Below, in pieces: positions 23,865 through 32,176 of a DNA stretch of 33,454 nucleotides (positions are counted from its first letter, which is position 1; the number at the start of each line of letters is the position of its first letter). The DNA comes from Gammaproteobacteria bacterium (GTDB lineage Bacteria; Pseudomonadota; Gammaproteobacteria; Enterobacterales; Alteromonadaceae). Made by a program: the position numbers and the translations under genes. The notes below the pieces were generated by a model. That model was not told where the DNA came from. It did no database searches and saw only the letters and a program-made list of their open reading frames with translations. The DNA is taken from contig JAMCRH010000303.1 of NCBI GenBank assembly GCA_023380515.1, positions 1-33,454 on the forward strand, read 5' to 3'.

Positions 23865-24412
23865 ACGCAGCAGTAGGCGATGATCAAGCAGCAGGATTGC
23901 GGCAGTGGGCCGGGAAGCAGAAACGTCGTGAAACAACCGAGCCTGCGACAGCAGATGTCGCATCAGCGGCGGGTGAAGGCAAAAGTATAGGGACCAAGCA
24001 GACGCTAGTGGTGGTTGGTTTGCCGAGTGCTAGTTATGAAAACTCGCAATGTGTTGTTGAGCAGCTCGAGCGCTACGCCGCTGCCGGTAAGCAGTGGGTC
24101 GGTGACCCGCAGCAATGGGACATCGTGGTGGCCGAAATGGCACGCCAACCGTTGCAGCAACTCGCGGCTGAGTGTCAGCGTTGGGTTTTGTGGGTTGAAC
24201 CGGACATCAATGGTTTTCAACGCGCTTATTATGGGTTAAAAACGTTACAACAAGCTGGAGCACCAAAGCGTGTATTGCTCATGCATCCGCCAATTGCGTC
24301 AAGTCGCGGCTTGATCACTAACGTAGAAGGCGTTGCGGAACGATTTTTTGGTACCCAATTAATTCGAGTGCAGGTGCCGCATGACATGGCATCGACAGTC
24401 AATGAATCCTAA
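23861..24412 (+). CDS. FlhG-like protein lacking the ATP-binding P-loop
   Basis: By position (between flhF and fliA, 4-bp overlap with flhF) this is flhG, the MinD-like ATPase that limits flagellar number. It is only 183 residues, where FlhG has about 270-300. The KGGxGKT deviant Walker A is absent. The N-terminus keeps DQAAGLR (residues 8-14), the motif through which FlhG stimulates the FlhF GTPase. The C-terminal half still resembles FlhG (WVLWVEPDINGFQRAYYGLKTL, EGVAERFFGTQLIRVQVPHD). No extra P-loop is hidden in the same stretch in another frame that I can see. It may have kept the FlhF-activating role while losing the MinD-type ATPase cycle. Confidence 0.72.
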   Translation: MNAAVGDDQAAGLRQWAGKQKRRETTEPATADVASAAGEGKSIGTKQTLVVVGLPSASYENSQCVVEQLERYAAAGKQWVGDPQQWDIVVAEMARQPLQQLAAECQRWVLWVEPDINGFQRAYYGLKTLQQAGAPKRVLLMHPPIASSRGLITNVEGVAERFFGTQLIRVQVPHDMASTVNES

Positions 24413-24442
24413 CTTAACGAGTCAGGAGCATTCTAGGTAGGC

Positions 24443-25150
24443 ATGTATACGGCTCAAGGAAAATTGAATCGCGAATCAGTGGTTCGACAATATTACCCGA
24501 CTGTTCGGCGGCAAGCGCTGTCGCTGCAGGTGCGCTTGCCTGCGGGCGTTGATATTGATGATTTGATTCAAGCGGGCCTAGAGGGTTTGCTCGATGCTTT
24601 AGGGCGCTTCGACCCGCAGGCCGGCGTCGCGTTTTCGACGTTTGCCCACCAACGGATTCGCGGTGCGATGATTGACGAATTGCGTTCGCGCGATTGGTTG
24701 CCGCGCAGTGTCCGGCGCACCGCACGTGAGGTGGAAGCCGCCGTACACAAATTGCAGCAGCAGCTTGGTCGACCGCCGGAAGAGCGAGAGATCGCTGGTG
24801 CGCTTGGCATGGAGCTTGAGGACTACCGCAAGGTTCTACTCGATACCAATAATGGTTTGGTGCTGTCCTACGACGACGTTGTGACCGAACAAGACGAACC
24901 GCATGCCGGCGATGACGAGCAATGGTCGCCGGCCGATGCACTGTTTAGTGGCGAGCGTAAAGCCCTAGTGGCGAAAGCGATTGGCGCCTTGCCAGAAAAA
25001 GAAAAGCTGGTCATGGCTTTGTATTACCAAGAAGAATTAAACCTGAAAGAGATTGGTGCGGTTCTCGACGTCAGTGAGTCGCGGGTGTCGCAATTACATT
25101 CGCAGGCGATTAAGCGCATTCGTGCGGTGGTTTTAGCGGACGACCTGTAA
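24443..25150 (+). CDS. fliA: flagellar sigma factor sigma28 (FliA)
   Basis: The product is 235 residues, normal for FliA. Region 2 has DIDDLIQAGLEGLLDALGRFDPQAGVAFSTFAHQRIRGAMIDELR. Region 3 has EREIAGALGMELEDY. Region 4 is the helix-turn-helix LNLKEIGAVLDVSESRVSQLHSQAIKRIR. It directs RNA polymerase to the TAAA-N15-GCCGATAA promoters found here at fliC, fliD, motA, the HD-GYP gene and, by sequence, upstream of the ompA-like gene. It follows the flhG-like gene by 30 bp. No cheY/cheZ/cheA genes follow, unlike many gammaproteobacteria. Confidence 0.97.
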   Translation: MYTAQGKLNRESVVRQYYPTVRRQALSLQVRLPAGVDIDDLIQAGLEGLLDALGRFDPQAGVAFSTFAHQRIRGAMIDELRSRDWLPRSVRRTAREVEAAVHKLQQQLGRPPEEREIAGALGMELEDYRKVLLDTNNGLVLSYDDVVTEQDEPHAGDDEQWSPADALFSGERKALVAKAIGALPEKEKLVMALYYQEELNLKEIGAVLDVSESRVSQLHSQAIKRIRAVVLADDL

Positions 25151-25180
25151 TTTGTACATAGCAAAGATTTGAGCAAAAAG

Positions 25181-25206
25181 AAAAGCGCCGGTAAGGCGCT
25201 TTCTTG
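25181..25206. terminator. terminator between convergent fliA and the beta-lactamase-family gene
   Basis: AAAGCGCC and GGCGCTTT form a perfect 8-bp stem with a 5-nt loop, with A- and T-rich flanks. It can serve both converging genes. Confidence 0.85.
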
Positions 25207-25240
25207 ATCGGGCTAACTATCGTTCACTCAGCTTGGCGTT

Positions 25241-26875
25241 TTAGTTCACTCGCTGAAAGCTGGTATTGCGATAATAGTTTGTCGGGTAAATGCCAACTTG
25301 AGTGAGCACCGGGCGTAATGTCCAAGTCACTTCGAGAGTTGCTGCATTGCCGTCACGATCACGGGTGAAATGTACGAACTTTTCCCGTTGTGCACGATTG
25401 CGATAAGACGCCCGCCAGGTGTCATGATGCCAGTGCTCAAGGTCGAGAATCGATACACCATCGTCCCAAAAATGTAGCGCCAAGCCACCATTCTCGGTAG
25501 CGAAAACTTCTACCTCGCCATACTGTGCATCGTGATAGCGGCCAAGTAGTTGTTCGTGACTAAGGCTTGGCTTTGTGCCGGTTTGGCGAGCGGCGTGAAT
25601 GGCTTCGCGTTCTGCCATGGCCGCGTCATAACTGCGTTGGTAGCGAGCTAGCATGTCGGCGGACCAGTCGCGCCGTTCAAAGCCAGCAATGCGGTCGATA
25701 ATGTCGTTAGCAACGGCAACTTGGTAACTTGAGAATGTATTTGTTACCACCACGATACCGAGATCAAGTTCCGGTACAAGTACGAGATTGGTGTTGAAGC
25801 CGTCAGTTGCACCACCGTGTTGGCTGCGCTGCAAGCCCCGATAGTTATCGAGCGTCCAACCTAAACCGTAGGCACGAATGGGCTCGCTGCGGTCACCGCG
25901 TCCGGTTGCAATTTGCGGATGGTGCATTTCGCGCATCACTGCTTCGCTCAGTAAGCGTTGGCCCTGATAAACCCCGGGCTCGCCAAGTTGCAAGCGAATC
26001 CACTGCGCCATGTCATTGACGCTGGTATTCACCGACGCAGAAGCGCCAACGTTGTCAAAATTGCGACGTTGAATTTCGACTAATTCGCCGTCTATCCATT
26101 GGTGTGGCCAAGCGATATTGGCGTCGTTTGCAGCAAATTGGGTAATTGAGGTGTTTGAGCGTTGCATGTTTAACGGTTTAAACAAACGCTCAGCCATGAA
26201 CTCGTCCCAACTCATGCCACTAATAGCGGCAACGACTTCACCTGCTACTGAGTACATGACGTTGCTGTAGACATAGCGTGAACGAAATGGCGCTTCGAAT
26301 TCGTGGTGGCGCATGGCTTCAATCACGGTTCTGCGGTCAGCGGTTGGCATGAACTGCAGGCGATTACCGGTCATGCGACCGACGCCGACCCGGTGAGTGA
26401 GCAGATCACGAATGGTGACTTCGCGGGTAACCCATGGGTCCGCGAGTTGGAACCATGGTAAGTAATCAATGACTTTATCGTCCCAGTCGAGTTTTCCTTC
26501 GTCGACTAACATTGCCAGCGCTGCGGCGGTCATGGCTTTGGTGGTCGAGGCCACACCAAAAAGAGTGTCCGCATTCACGGCAGCGGCTTCGCTCTGGCGC
26601 AATACACCATAACCTTCAGCATGAATCACTTGATCGCGATGAACAATGGCGACGGCCATACCGGGCACACCCCAATCTAGCCGGCCTTGTTCGATTTGTT
26701 CCTTTAACCCTGCCAAAGCGTCAGTACTCACATTGGCTTGAGTAACTTGTGCAGAACTGGCAGTTGCTGGCGCTGTGCTGGCTGCAGAGCTTGCAGCTGG
26801 GCTCGCACATGCAGCTTGAGTGCTCGCGACTAATACACCCGCGATTAATATCGAAATCGTTTTGAATCGTAGCAT
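25241..26875 (-). CDS. exported serine beta-lactamase-family hydrolase
   Basis: The product is 544 residues. An N-terminal signal segment (residues 1-22; AQAAC-like ending could be a weak lipobox) is followed by an Ala/Ser-rich linker. The class C beta-lactamase/DD-peptidase fold carries all three motifs: SxxK as STTK at 110-113, YxN as YSN at 203-205, and the H/KxG triad as HGG at 353-355. The last ~110 residues look like the DUF3471-type C-terminal domain common in these hydrolases. Such proteins act in the periplasm on peptides, esters or D-amino-acid bonds and are rarely true resistance enzymes; the substrate is unknown. It converges with fliA. Confidence 0.88.
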   Translation of the reverse strand: MLRFKTISILIAGVLVASTQAACASPAASSAASTAPATASSAQVTQANVSTDALAGLKEQIEQGRLDWGVPGMAVAIVHRDQVIHAEGYGVLRQSEAAAVNADTLFGVASTTKAMTAAALAMLVDEGKLDWDDKVIDYLPWFQLADPWVTREVTIRDLLTHRVGVGRMTGNRLQFMPTADRRTVIEAMRHHEFEAPFRSRYVYSNVMYSVAGEVVAAISGMSWDEFMAERLFKPLNMQRSNTSITQFAANDANIAWPHQWIDGELVEIQRRNFDNVGASASVNTSVNDMAQWIRLQLGEPGVYQGQRLLSEAVMREMHHPQIATGRGDRSEPIRAYGLGWTLDNYRGLQRSQHGGATDGFNTNLVLVPELDLGIVVVTNTFSSYQVAVANDIIDRIAGFERRDWSADMLARYQRSYDAAMAEREAIHAARQTGTKPSLSHEQLLGRYHDAQYGEVEVFATENGGLALHFWDDGVSILDLEHWHHDTWRASYRNRAQREKFVHFTRDRDGNAATLEVTWTLRPVLTQVGIYPTNYYRNTSFQRVN

Positions 26876-26915
26876 GACATTATCCTTTTTCTTTTCCGCT
26901 AGCCTATCACATTGT

Positions 26916-26950
26916 GGACCGTAGCCGGAATGCCATTCCAGCTACGGTCC
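26916..26950. repeat. long near-perfect intergenic inverted repeat
   Basis: Outer arms GGACCGTAGC/GCTACGGTCC (10 bp) and inner arms GGAAT/ATTCC are separated by a single C/A mismatch, with a GCC loop. This makes a 16-pair hairpin in the 99 bp between two - strand genes. No T-run follows, so it is not a standard intrinsic terminator. It could be a REP-type element, a Rho-independent stem without tract, or an mRNA stabiliser. Confidence 0.7.
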
Positions 26951-26974
26951 CTACCGGGCGCGCACAATGAGGAG

Positions 26975-28906
26975 TTAGAGGCGGTAGCGGAAGCCGACTT
27001 CGAGGGTAACGCTGCGGCCCCAGCGGGTTTCGAGCTCGGCTTTAAGTTCGCGCATGGATGCTTCGTCGAGTGGCTGGCTGCCAATGGTGTCGGCGCGCAG
27101 GTAAATTGCATGACGACGAGCATTGACTTCTATATTGGTGAATTCGATGCGTTGATTTTGGTAAACAAACTCGAAAGAGCTAATGTCGCGCTCAATCCGA
27201 TAGTTTTGATAAATAGACGAAAAAGCAAATGCCAATGGAATGGTGATAATGCCAACCGACACTAATGTCACGATTAAGCCTTTGCGTGCGCGTTTTACTG
27301 GCGCATAGCCGAGCACTAAGAAGGTTAATGCGGCGGCACCGGCAATGCCGACGAGGTTGGTCGCAAGCAGCAGTCCTGCGCCCCAAATCATACTAATGCT
27401 ACCCCAGCCTAAACCGATACCCGCAACACAGAGTGGTGGCACGAGGGCAACGGCAATGGCAACACCGGGTAGGCTACGCATGACGCTAGCGCGCGCATAG
27501 GCGTACGCACCGGCAATACCACAAGCGATTGCAACACCGAGGTCGAGCAAGGTCGGTTGCAAGCGCCCAGCAATTTCTGGGGTGATCTCTTTCACGGGCA
27601 CGAGCATGGCCAGCGACGCTGAAACCAGTAACCCGAGCACCACGCCAATGCCAATGGTTTGCAATGCTTGTGTAGTAAGTGAGCGGTCACTTCGGAGTAG
27701 TCCCATAGCGACTGCAACAATAGGGGCCATGAGCGGAGCAAGAACCATGGCGCCGATGATCACGGCTGTGCTACTTAAGAACAAACCGAGTGTGGCAACC
27801 ACCGAGCTGAGAATCATTAACGCAATGTAGTGAGGATGTGCAACCGCACTGTCTCGAACCTGCAAAAAGAGTTCGCGAAAGTCTTCTTCAAGAGCATGCG
27901 TAAACAAAGGCAAATGCCGCGTGATCATGGAGATTCGTTCTTCGTTATGCGGCAAATTATCAGTGCGCATGGTGTCTTTGTTATCGTCGATGGGCTCATG
28001 AAAATCATGATACTCATCGCTCATATTAATGCGCACAGCACGCGGGTACATTTCCAGTTCGACGGTGTCGGTTTTGCGCAAACGACCGTCTAAAACAACT
28101 CGGACAGGCTTCGGTGTGGTTAATGTCAGCCGCTTGGTTTTGATATAGCCAATGCAGCTCGGTAATTTACGTTGGTTCTTGCGCCGTAAAAGTGACCCAA
28201 ACAGAAATTCCAGGTACTGCACAACCGACTTTGGTGCGATGGCAACACAAGAAACCCGATTATCTTGTACTGAAATGGTGGTGTCGAGTAGCCGCGCGGC
28301 TGCCGAGTAGATGTCATTTTCAATCGCGACCATGCCGGAAATAGCGGTGTGTAATTCTTTTTTCTCAGTCGTTATGGTGACCGGGAATACGCTAATCGTG
28401 AATAGGTTACGGATACTTCGCCACAGCAGCGCAAGCCAATACATGGCATAACGCCAAGGCGACTGTTCGCGTTGCAGCCAAGTGCTGCTGCGCTGGTTGA
28501 CGAACGGTGTATTACCAATGGTCACCGAGCCCAGCACAACTTCGTTGTTGCAACGTAAAATGTCGATGGCTTCCGGGTCGTCTTCGAGCGCTAGGCGAAT
28601 CGCTGCTTCGGTGTCTTTCGGCAAGCTAAACCAGGTTGCCAACGGCCCGCCTTGAATCAAAGGCACAAAACCGAGTGACAAGTTCAAGGTTTTCGCAATA
28701 TCGATAAACTGGTGGGCCGTTTGGTCGGTCACCAAGGCGACGACATGGTCTGCTTGATCGCTAAACATGCCCGGTGTGGCCAAAAATTCGTCGAGAGGCA
28801 CGTCGATCAATTTGATATTATGCGTCAACGCAAAGGTATGAATTTTTTCAAGCAGTGCAAACTGGTCAGCGGGATACACAACCAGTGCCTTTTCCATAAA
28901 TGCCAT
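26975..28906 (-). CDS. DUF389 membrane protein with a degenerate diacylglycerol-kinase-like N-terminus
   Basis: The product is 643 residues. Residues 1-295 follow the outline of the YegS/DAGK lipid-kinase fold: GFVPLIQGGPLATWFSLPKD in place of the G-x-PxGTxNDfA motif, DPEAIDILRCN, TIGNTP, and the C-terminal VVLDGRLRKTDTVELEMYPRAVRI. The GGDGT nucleotide loop is replaced by LVTDQTA, so kinase activity is unlikely. Residues about 355-590 are the DUF389 region with six or so TM helices (STAVIIGAMVLAPLMAPIVAVAMGLL). A soluble C-terminal tail follows. Function is unknown; an inner-membrane protein that binds a lipid or nucleotide is a guess. Confidence 0.78.
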   Translation of the reverse strand: MAFMEKALVVYPADQFALLEKIHTFALTHNIKLIDVPLDEFLATPGMFSDQADHVVALVTDQTAHQFIDIAKTLNLSLGFVPLIQGGPLATWFSLPKDTEAAIRLALEDDPEAIDILRCNNEVVLGSVTIGNTPFVNQRSSTWLQREQSPWRYAMYWLALLWRSIRNLFTISVFPVTITTEKKELHTAISGMVAIENDIYSAAARLLDTTISVQDNRVSCVAIAPKSVVQYLEFLFGSLLRRKNQRKLPSCIGYIKTKRLTLTTPKPVRVVLDGRLRKTDTVELEMYPRAVRINMSDEYHDFHEPIDDNKDTMRTDNLPHNEERISMITRHLPLFTHALEEDFRELFLQVRDSAVAHPHYIALMILSSVVATLGLFLSSTAVIIGAMVLAPLMAPIVAVAMGLLRSDRSLTTQALQTIGIGVVLGLLVSASLAMLVPVKEITPEIAGRLQPTLLDLGVAIACGIAGAYAYARASVMRSLPGVAIAVALVPPLCVAGIGLGWGSISMIWGAGLLLATNLVGIAGAAALTFLVLGYAPVKRARKGLIVTLVSVGIITIPLAFAFSSIYQNYRIERDISSFEFVYQNQRIEFTNIEVNARRHAIYLRADTIGSQPLDEASMRELKAELETRWGRSVTLEVGFRYRL

Positions 28907-29015
28907 AGAATCAATCCAACAGTGAGATTAGCTATGGTTATAGCGCAGACAAGCACGACAATAAAGCGCTTTCAGGTTAATCTATGCGGCAGACAGAGAG
29001 TTACAAGGAGCTCAC

Positions 29016-29882
29016 GTGCTGAGTTATCAACATGGTTACCATGCCGGCAATGCTGCCGATGTGCACAAACATTTAATTTTGTTGGCGACTATTTTGCGTA
29101 TGCAGCAAAAGTCGAGCGCCATTCATTATTTCGACACCCATGCCGGTAAGGGCATGTACGATTTGCGCGATGCACAAGCGCAAAAAACTGGGGAATATTT
29201 GCACGGTGTGCAGTTGGCCCTAAACATGAGGGATGAGTTGGCGACACAACCACAATGGCAGCATTATTTCTCGGCATTGGCGGCCGTGAATCAAGGCGAT
29301 GACAACACCCTTGAGTTTTACCCGGGCTCGCCGGCTTTAGTTGCAGACTTAACTCGTGAACAAGACCGTCATACGGTGTTTGAGTTGCATCCGCAAGAAC
29401 ATCAATTATTGACTGCGCAGGAGCCGGGCCAAACCGGTTATGTCATTTATGGTGATGGCCTGCAGGGGATCTTGCAGCAGTTGCCACCGAAAACACCGCG
29501 GTTGTTGGCCTTAATCGACCCAGCCTATGAAAACAAAGACGAATACGCTGCGGTGGCGACCACAGTGAGCAAAATCATGCAGCGCTGTCGTCATGCTGTC
29601 GTATTAGTTTGGTATCCGTTATTGCCGGCAGCTCGCCACGAAGAACTTTTGCAACGACTGGCGACGGAACTACAACAACCGATATTACAAAGTGAGTTCC
29701 ATTACAAAGCTATGAGTGGCGAACGGGGCATGTATGGTTCAGGCATGCTGGTGATTAATCCGCCATGGCAAATTGAAGCCGAAATTGAAGCATTGCTGGC
29801 GCCTTTGTTGCCGGCCTATACACCAATTTATGGTGCGCCGGCGCAGCTTCAGCAAACCTGGTTACGCACTGAAAACGACTAA
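29016..29882 (+). CDS. rlmJ: 23S rRNA (adenine2030-N6)-methyltransferase RlmJ
   Basis: The product is 288 residues from a GTG with AAGGAG 6 nt upstream; the start MLSYQHGYHAGNAADVHKH is characteristic. RlmJ methylates A2030 of 23S rRNA using SAM, before full subunit assembly. HYFDTHAGKGMYDL is the SAM-binding motif I region. The catalytic DPPY motif of N6-adenine methyltransferases appears as DPAYENKDEY, with Ala in the third place. The C-terminal YKAMSGERGMYGSGMLVINPPW is also typical. cpdB follows 15 bp later, and it is divergent from the DUF389 gene. Confidence 0.93.
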   Translation: MLSYQHGYHAGNAADVHKHLILLATILRMQQKSSAIHYFDTHAGKGMYDLRDAQAQKTGEYLHGVQLALNMRDELATQPQWQHYFSALAAVNQGDDNTLEFYPGSPALVADLTREQDRHTVFELHPQEHQLLTAQEPGQTGYVIYGDGLQGILQQLPPKTPRLLALIDPAYENKDEYAAVATTVSKIMQRCRHAVVLVWYPLLPAARHEELLQRLATELQQPILQSEFHYKAMSGERGMYGSGMLVINPPWQIEAEIEALLAPLLPAYTPIYGAPAQLQQTWLRTEND

Positions 29883-29897
29883 AAAACGGACAGCGAT

Positions 29898-31880
29898 ATG
29901 AAGAAGTATCAAGTGATGTTGGCAGCATTGGCTGCCGCAGTATTAGCCGCTTGTGGTGGTCAATCACCAACGGTTGAACCGATTGCCGCGGGCACGCAAG
30001 TCCAAGTGCGAATCATGGAGACAACCGATTTGCATGCCTATATGGTCGGCTATGACTATTTTCGTCAGCAGCCAACAGAGAGCTATGGTTTGGCCCATAC
30101 TGCCGCGCTCATTCATGCCGCCCGCGCCGAACAGCCGAATAATTTCTTGGTCGATAACGGTGATTTAATTCAAGGTTCGGCACTAGGTGACTGGGTTGCT
30201 GCCCAAGGCAGTGCCTACGTTGACCAGTATCGTCATCCGATCATGCGGGCGTTTAATTACTTGCAGTACGATGTTGGTAATTTAGGTAACCATGAATTTA
30301 ATTTTGGCCTTGAATTCCTCGAGAGCACCATCGCAGGAGCGGAATTTCCCTACTTAAGCGCCAACGTATTTTGGGCCGACTCGCCGGAAAATGCCGGTAA
30401 ACAGTCTCATGGTTGGGATAATCCGTTGGTTGAACCCTATGTGATTTTGCGTAAAGACTTGATTGCCGACGATGGCTCTGTAGTGCCTGTTCATGTTGGC
30501 TTTATTGGCTTTTTACCACCACAAATTATGCGTTGGGACCAACAACATCTCGAGGGCCAAGTGCGGGTGCGCGATATGGTGGCAGCCGCTGAATATTATG
30601 TGCCGAAGATGCGCGCTCAGGGCGCCGATTTAGTCGTCGCTATTCCGCATTCAGGGTTACGACTGTACGACACTTATCCAGAGTTTGCTGAACAAGCAAC
30701 CTACCAACTTGCCGGCGTTGCCGGCATCGATGCGTTAATGTTTGGGCACCAGCACCAACTATTTCCGGGCTCGCCAGCTTACAATGACTTACCAGACGTT
30801 GATAACGAACGTGGCTTTGTCCGCGGCGTACCGGCTGTGTCACCGGGTTATTGGGGTGACTACCTTGGCATTATCGATTTCCATTTAGAATATGATGGTG
30901 CTGCGTGGTCAGTGATTAATAGTCAGGTTGAAGTGCGGCCGATTAGTGCTGCCAAAGATGAAACACTTGAAGCAATGATGGCCGCTGAACACGAGGCGAC
31001 TGTGGCCATGCTCAATGAGCCACTTGGTGAGCTAGAAACCGCAGTGACTAGTCTATTTGGTCGTATTCGCCCCGGCTCGGCGGTGCAAATGATTAATGAC
31101 GCACAACGTTGGTATGTCGAAGGCTTGCAAGCGACGGGTGAATTGCCCAGTGATTTACCGCTGCTGAGTGCCGCAGCACCGTTTCGTAATGGCTTCCAAA
31201 GTGCCGATGACTACACCATGATCGCTGCCGGAGAATTCACTTTGGGGAGTCTCGTCGACCTATACGTGTATCCGAATACCTTGCAAGTTGTTGAGCTGAC
31301 AGGCGCTCAGCTCATTGAATGGTTGGAAATGTCGGCATTGGCATACCGTACCATTCGTGCAAACGAAGCAGAAGCGCAGGAGTTATTCAGCCGCTACCCA
31401 AGTTTCAATTTCGACGTGATCGATGGCTTGTCCTATCGCTTTGATCTTTCACAACCTCCGCGTTACTCAAATCAAGGTAAATTAATAAATACGCAATCCC
31501 GTCGCGTACATGACGTGCGTTATCAGGGCGAGCCAATTGATCTGGAACGTAAGTTTTTAGTGGCCGTGAATAACTATCGAGCGGGTGGCGGTGGTAACTT
31601 CCCTGGGCTTGATGGTCGTTCAATTGTCTACTCGACAGGCGAAGAAGTGCGCCAAGTCATAGCTACTTATGCAAGAGCTAAGAGATTGGAAAATAATGGA
31701 AATCTTGCGGTAGTAATGGCGGATAATTGGTCTTTAAAATTGCCCGAAGGAGCAACCGTTCGCTTCCGTGGTAATGGGTCAGAACTTGCCGCAGAAGAAG
31801 CACAAAAAATTCCCGGATTGCGAGAAGTTCGCCGAGGTGATGATGGTTTTGTTTGGTATGAACTAAACGTTCAGCCTTAA
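29898..31880 (+). CDS. cpdB: 2',3'-cyclic-nucleotide 2'-phosphodiesterase / 3'-nucleotidase (lipoprotein form)
   Basis: The product is 660 residues. The N-terminal 18-residue signal ends in the lipobox LAAC, so it should be a lipid-anchored periplasmic enzyme; the enteric CpdB is soluble periplasmic. The metallophosphatase motifs are METTDLHAY, NGDLIQGSALGDW, NLGNHEFNFG, AIPHSG and FGHQHQLFPG. The C-terminal nucleotide-binding domain has the aromatic clamp region and NYRAGGGGNFPGL. It hydrolyses 2',3'-cyclic nucleotides from RNA breakdown and then the 3'-nucleotide, salvaging nucleosides. Its last codons contain the -35 of a sigma28-like promoter. Confidence 0.92.
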   Translation: MKKYQVMLAALAAAVLAACGGQSPTVEPIAAGTQVQVRIMETTDLHAYMVGYDYFRQQPTESYGLAHTAALIHAARAEQPNNFLVDNGDLIQGSALGDWVAAQGSAYVDQYRHPIMRAFNYLQYDVGNLGNHEFNFGLEFLESTIAGAEFPYLSANVFWADSPENAGKQSHGWDNPLVEPYVILRKDLIADDGSVVPVHVGFIGFLPPQIMRWDQQHLEGQVRVRDMVAAAEYYVPKMRAQGADLVVAIPHSGLRLYDTYPEFAEQATYQLAGVAGIDALMFGHQHQLFPGSPAYNDLPDVDNERGFVRGVPAVSPGYWGDYLGIIDFHLEYDGAAWSVINSQVEVRPISAAKDETLEAMMAAEHEATVAMLNEPLGELETAVTSLFGRIRPGSAVQMINDAQRWYVEGLQATGELPSDLPLLSAAAPFRNGFQSADDYTMIAAGEFTLGSLVDLYVYPNTLQVVELTGAQLIEWLEMSALAYRTIRANEAEAQELFSRYPSFNFDVIDGLSYRFDLSQPPRYSNQGKLINTQSRRVHDVRYQGEPIDLERKFLVAVNNYRAGGGGNFPGLDGRSIVYSTGEEVRQVIATYARAKRLENNGNLAVVMADNWSLKLPEGATVRFRGNGSELAAEEAQKIPGLREVRRGDDGFVWYELNVQP

Positions 31881-31890
31881 CTGCCGATAA
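31864..31890 (+). promoter_or_regulatory. sigma28-like promoter at the end of cpdB
   Basis: TAAA (31864-31867), 15 bases and GCCGATAA (31883-31890): exact consensus and spacing. It points toward the ompA-like gene 287 bp downstream. Confidence 0.6.
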
Positions 31891-31960
31891 ATCCTTCGAT
31901 GGGTGGCGTGAGGGTTTCCACGCAATTCCCTGAAAAATGCAGAAAATTAAAGGGTTCACG

Positions 31961-31988
31961 TTGATCTTCAAGGCGCAAATGTTATACT
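31961..31988 (+). promoter_or_regulatory. sigma70-type promoter upstream of the ompA-like gene
   Basis: TTGATC and TATACT with a 16-bp spacer. A leader of about 180 nt would follow before the ATG at 32177. No other gene is seen in the 296-bp gap; it contains a G/C-rich hairpin (GCGTG/CACGC around 31906-31923). Confidence 0.6.
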
Positions 31989-32176
31989 CCGAAGTGGCGT
32001 GCATGTTATTAAGTTATTGAATGCATCGAGTAGCGCGGTACATTTGTTGCGCAGATATCGTTAAGTTTTGGTAAAACAGTGGCAAAAATTCACTGTCGCG
32101 CCAGAATAAGGGTTTACTACCCCCCCAAGCCTCCCGGGTAAGTGGAGCGGCTAAAAGGAAAGAAGGATATACCCTT

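Noticed and set aside
25241..26875. Beta-lactam resistance gene
   Set aside because: The SxxK/YxN/HGG protein has a DUF3471-like tail and belongs to the broad serine-hydrolase family; nothing in the sequence indicates drug resistance.
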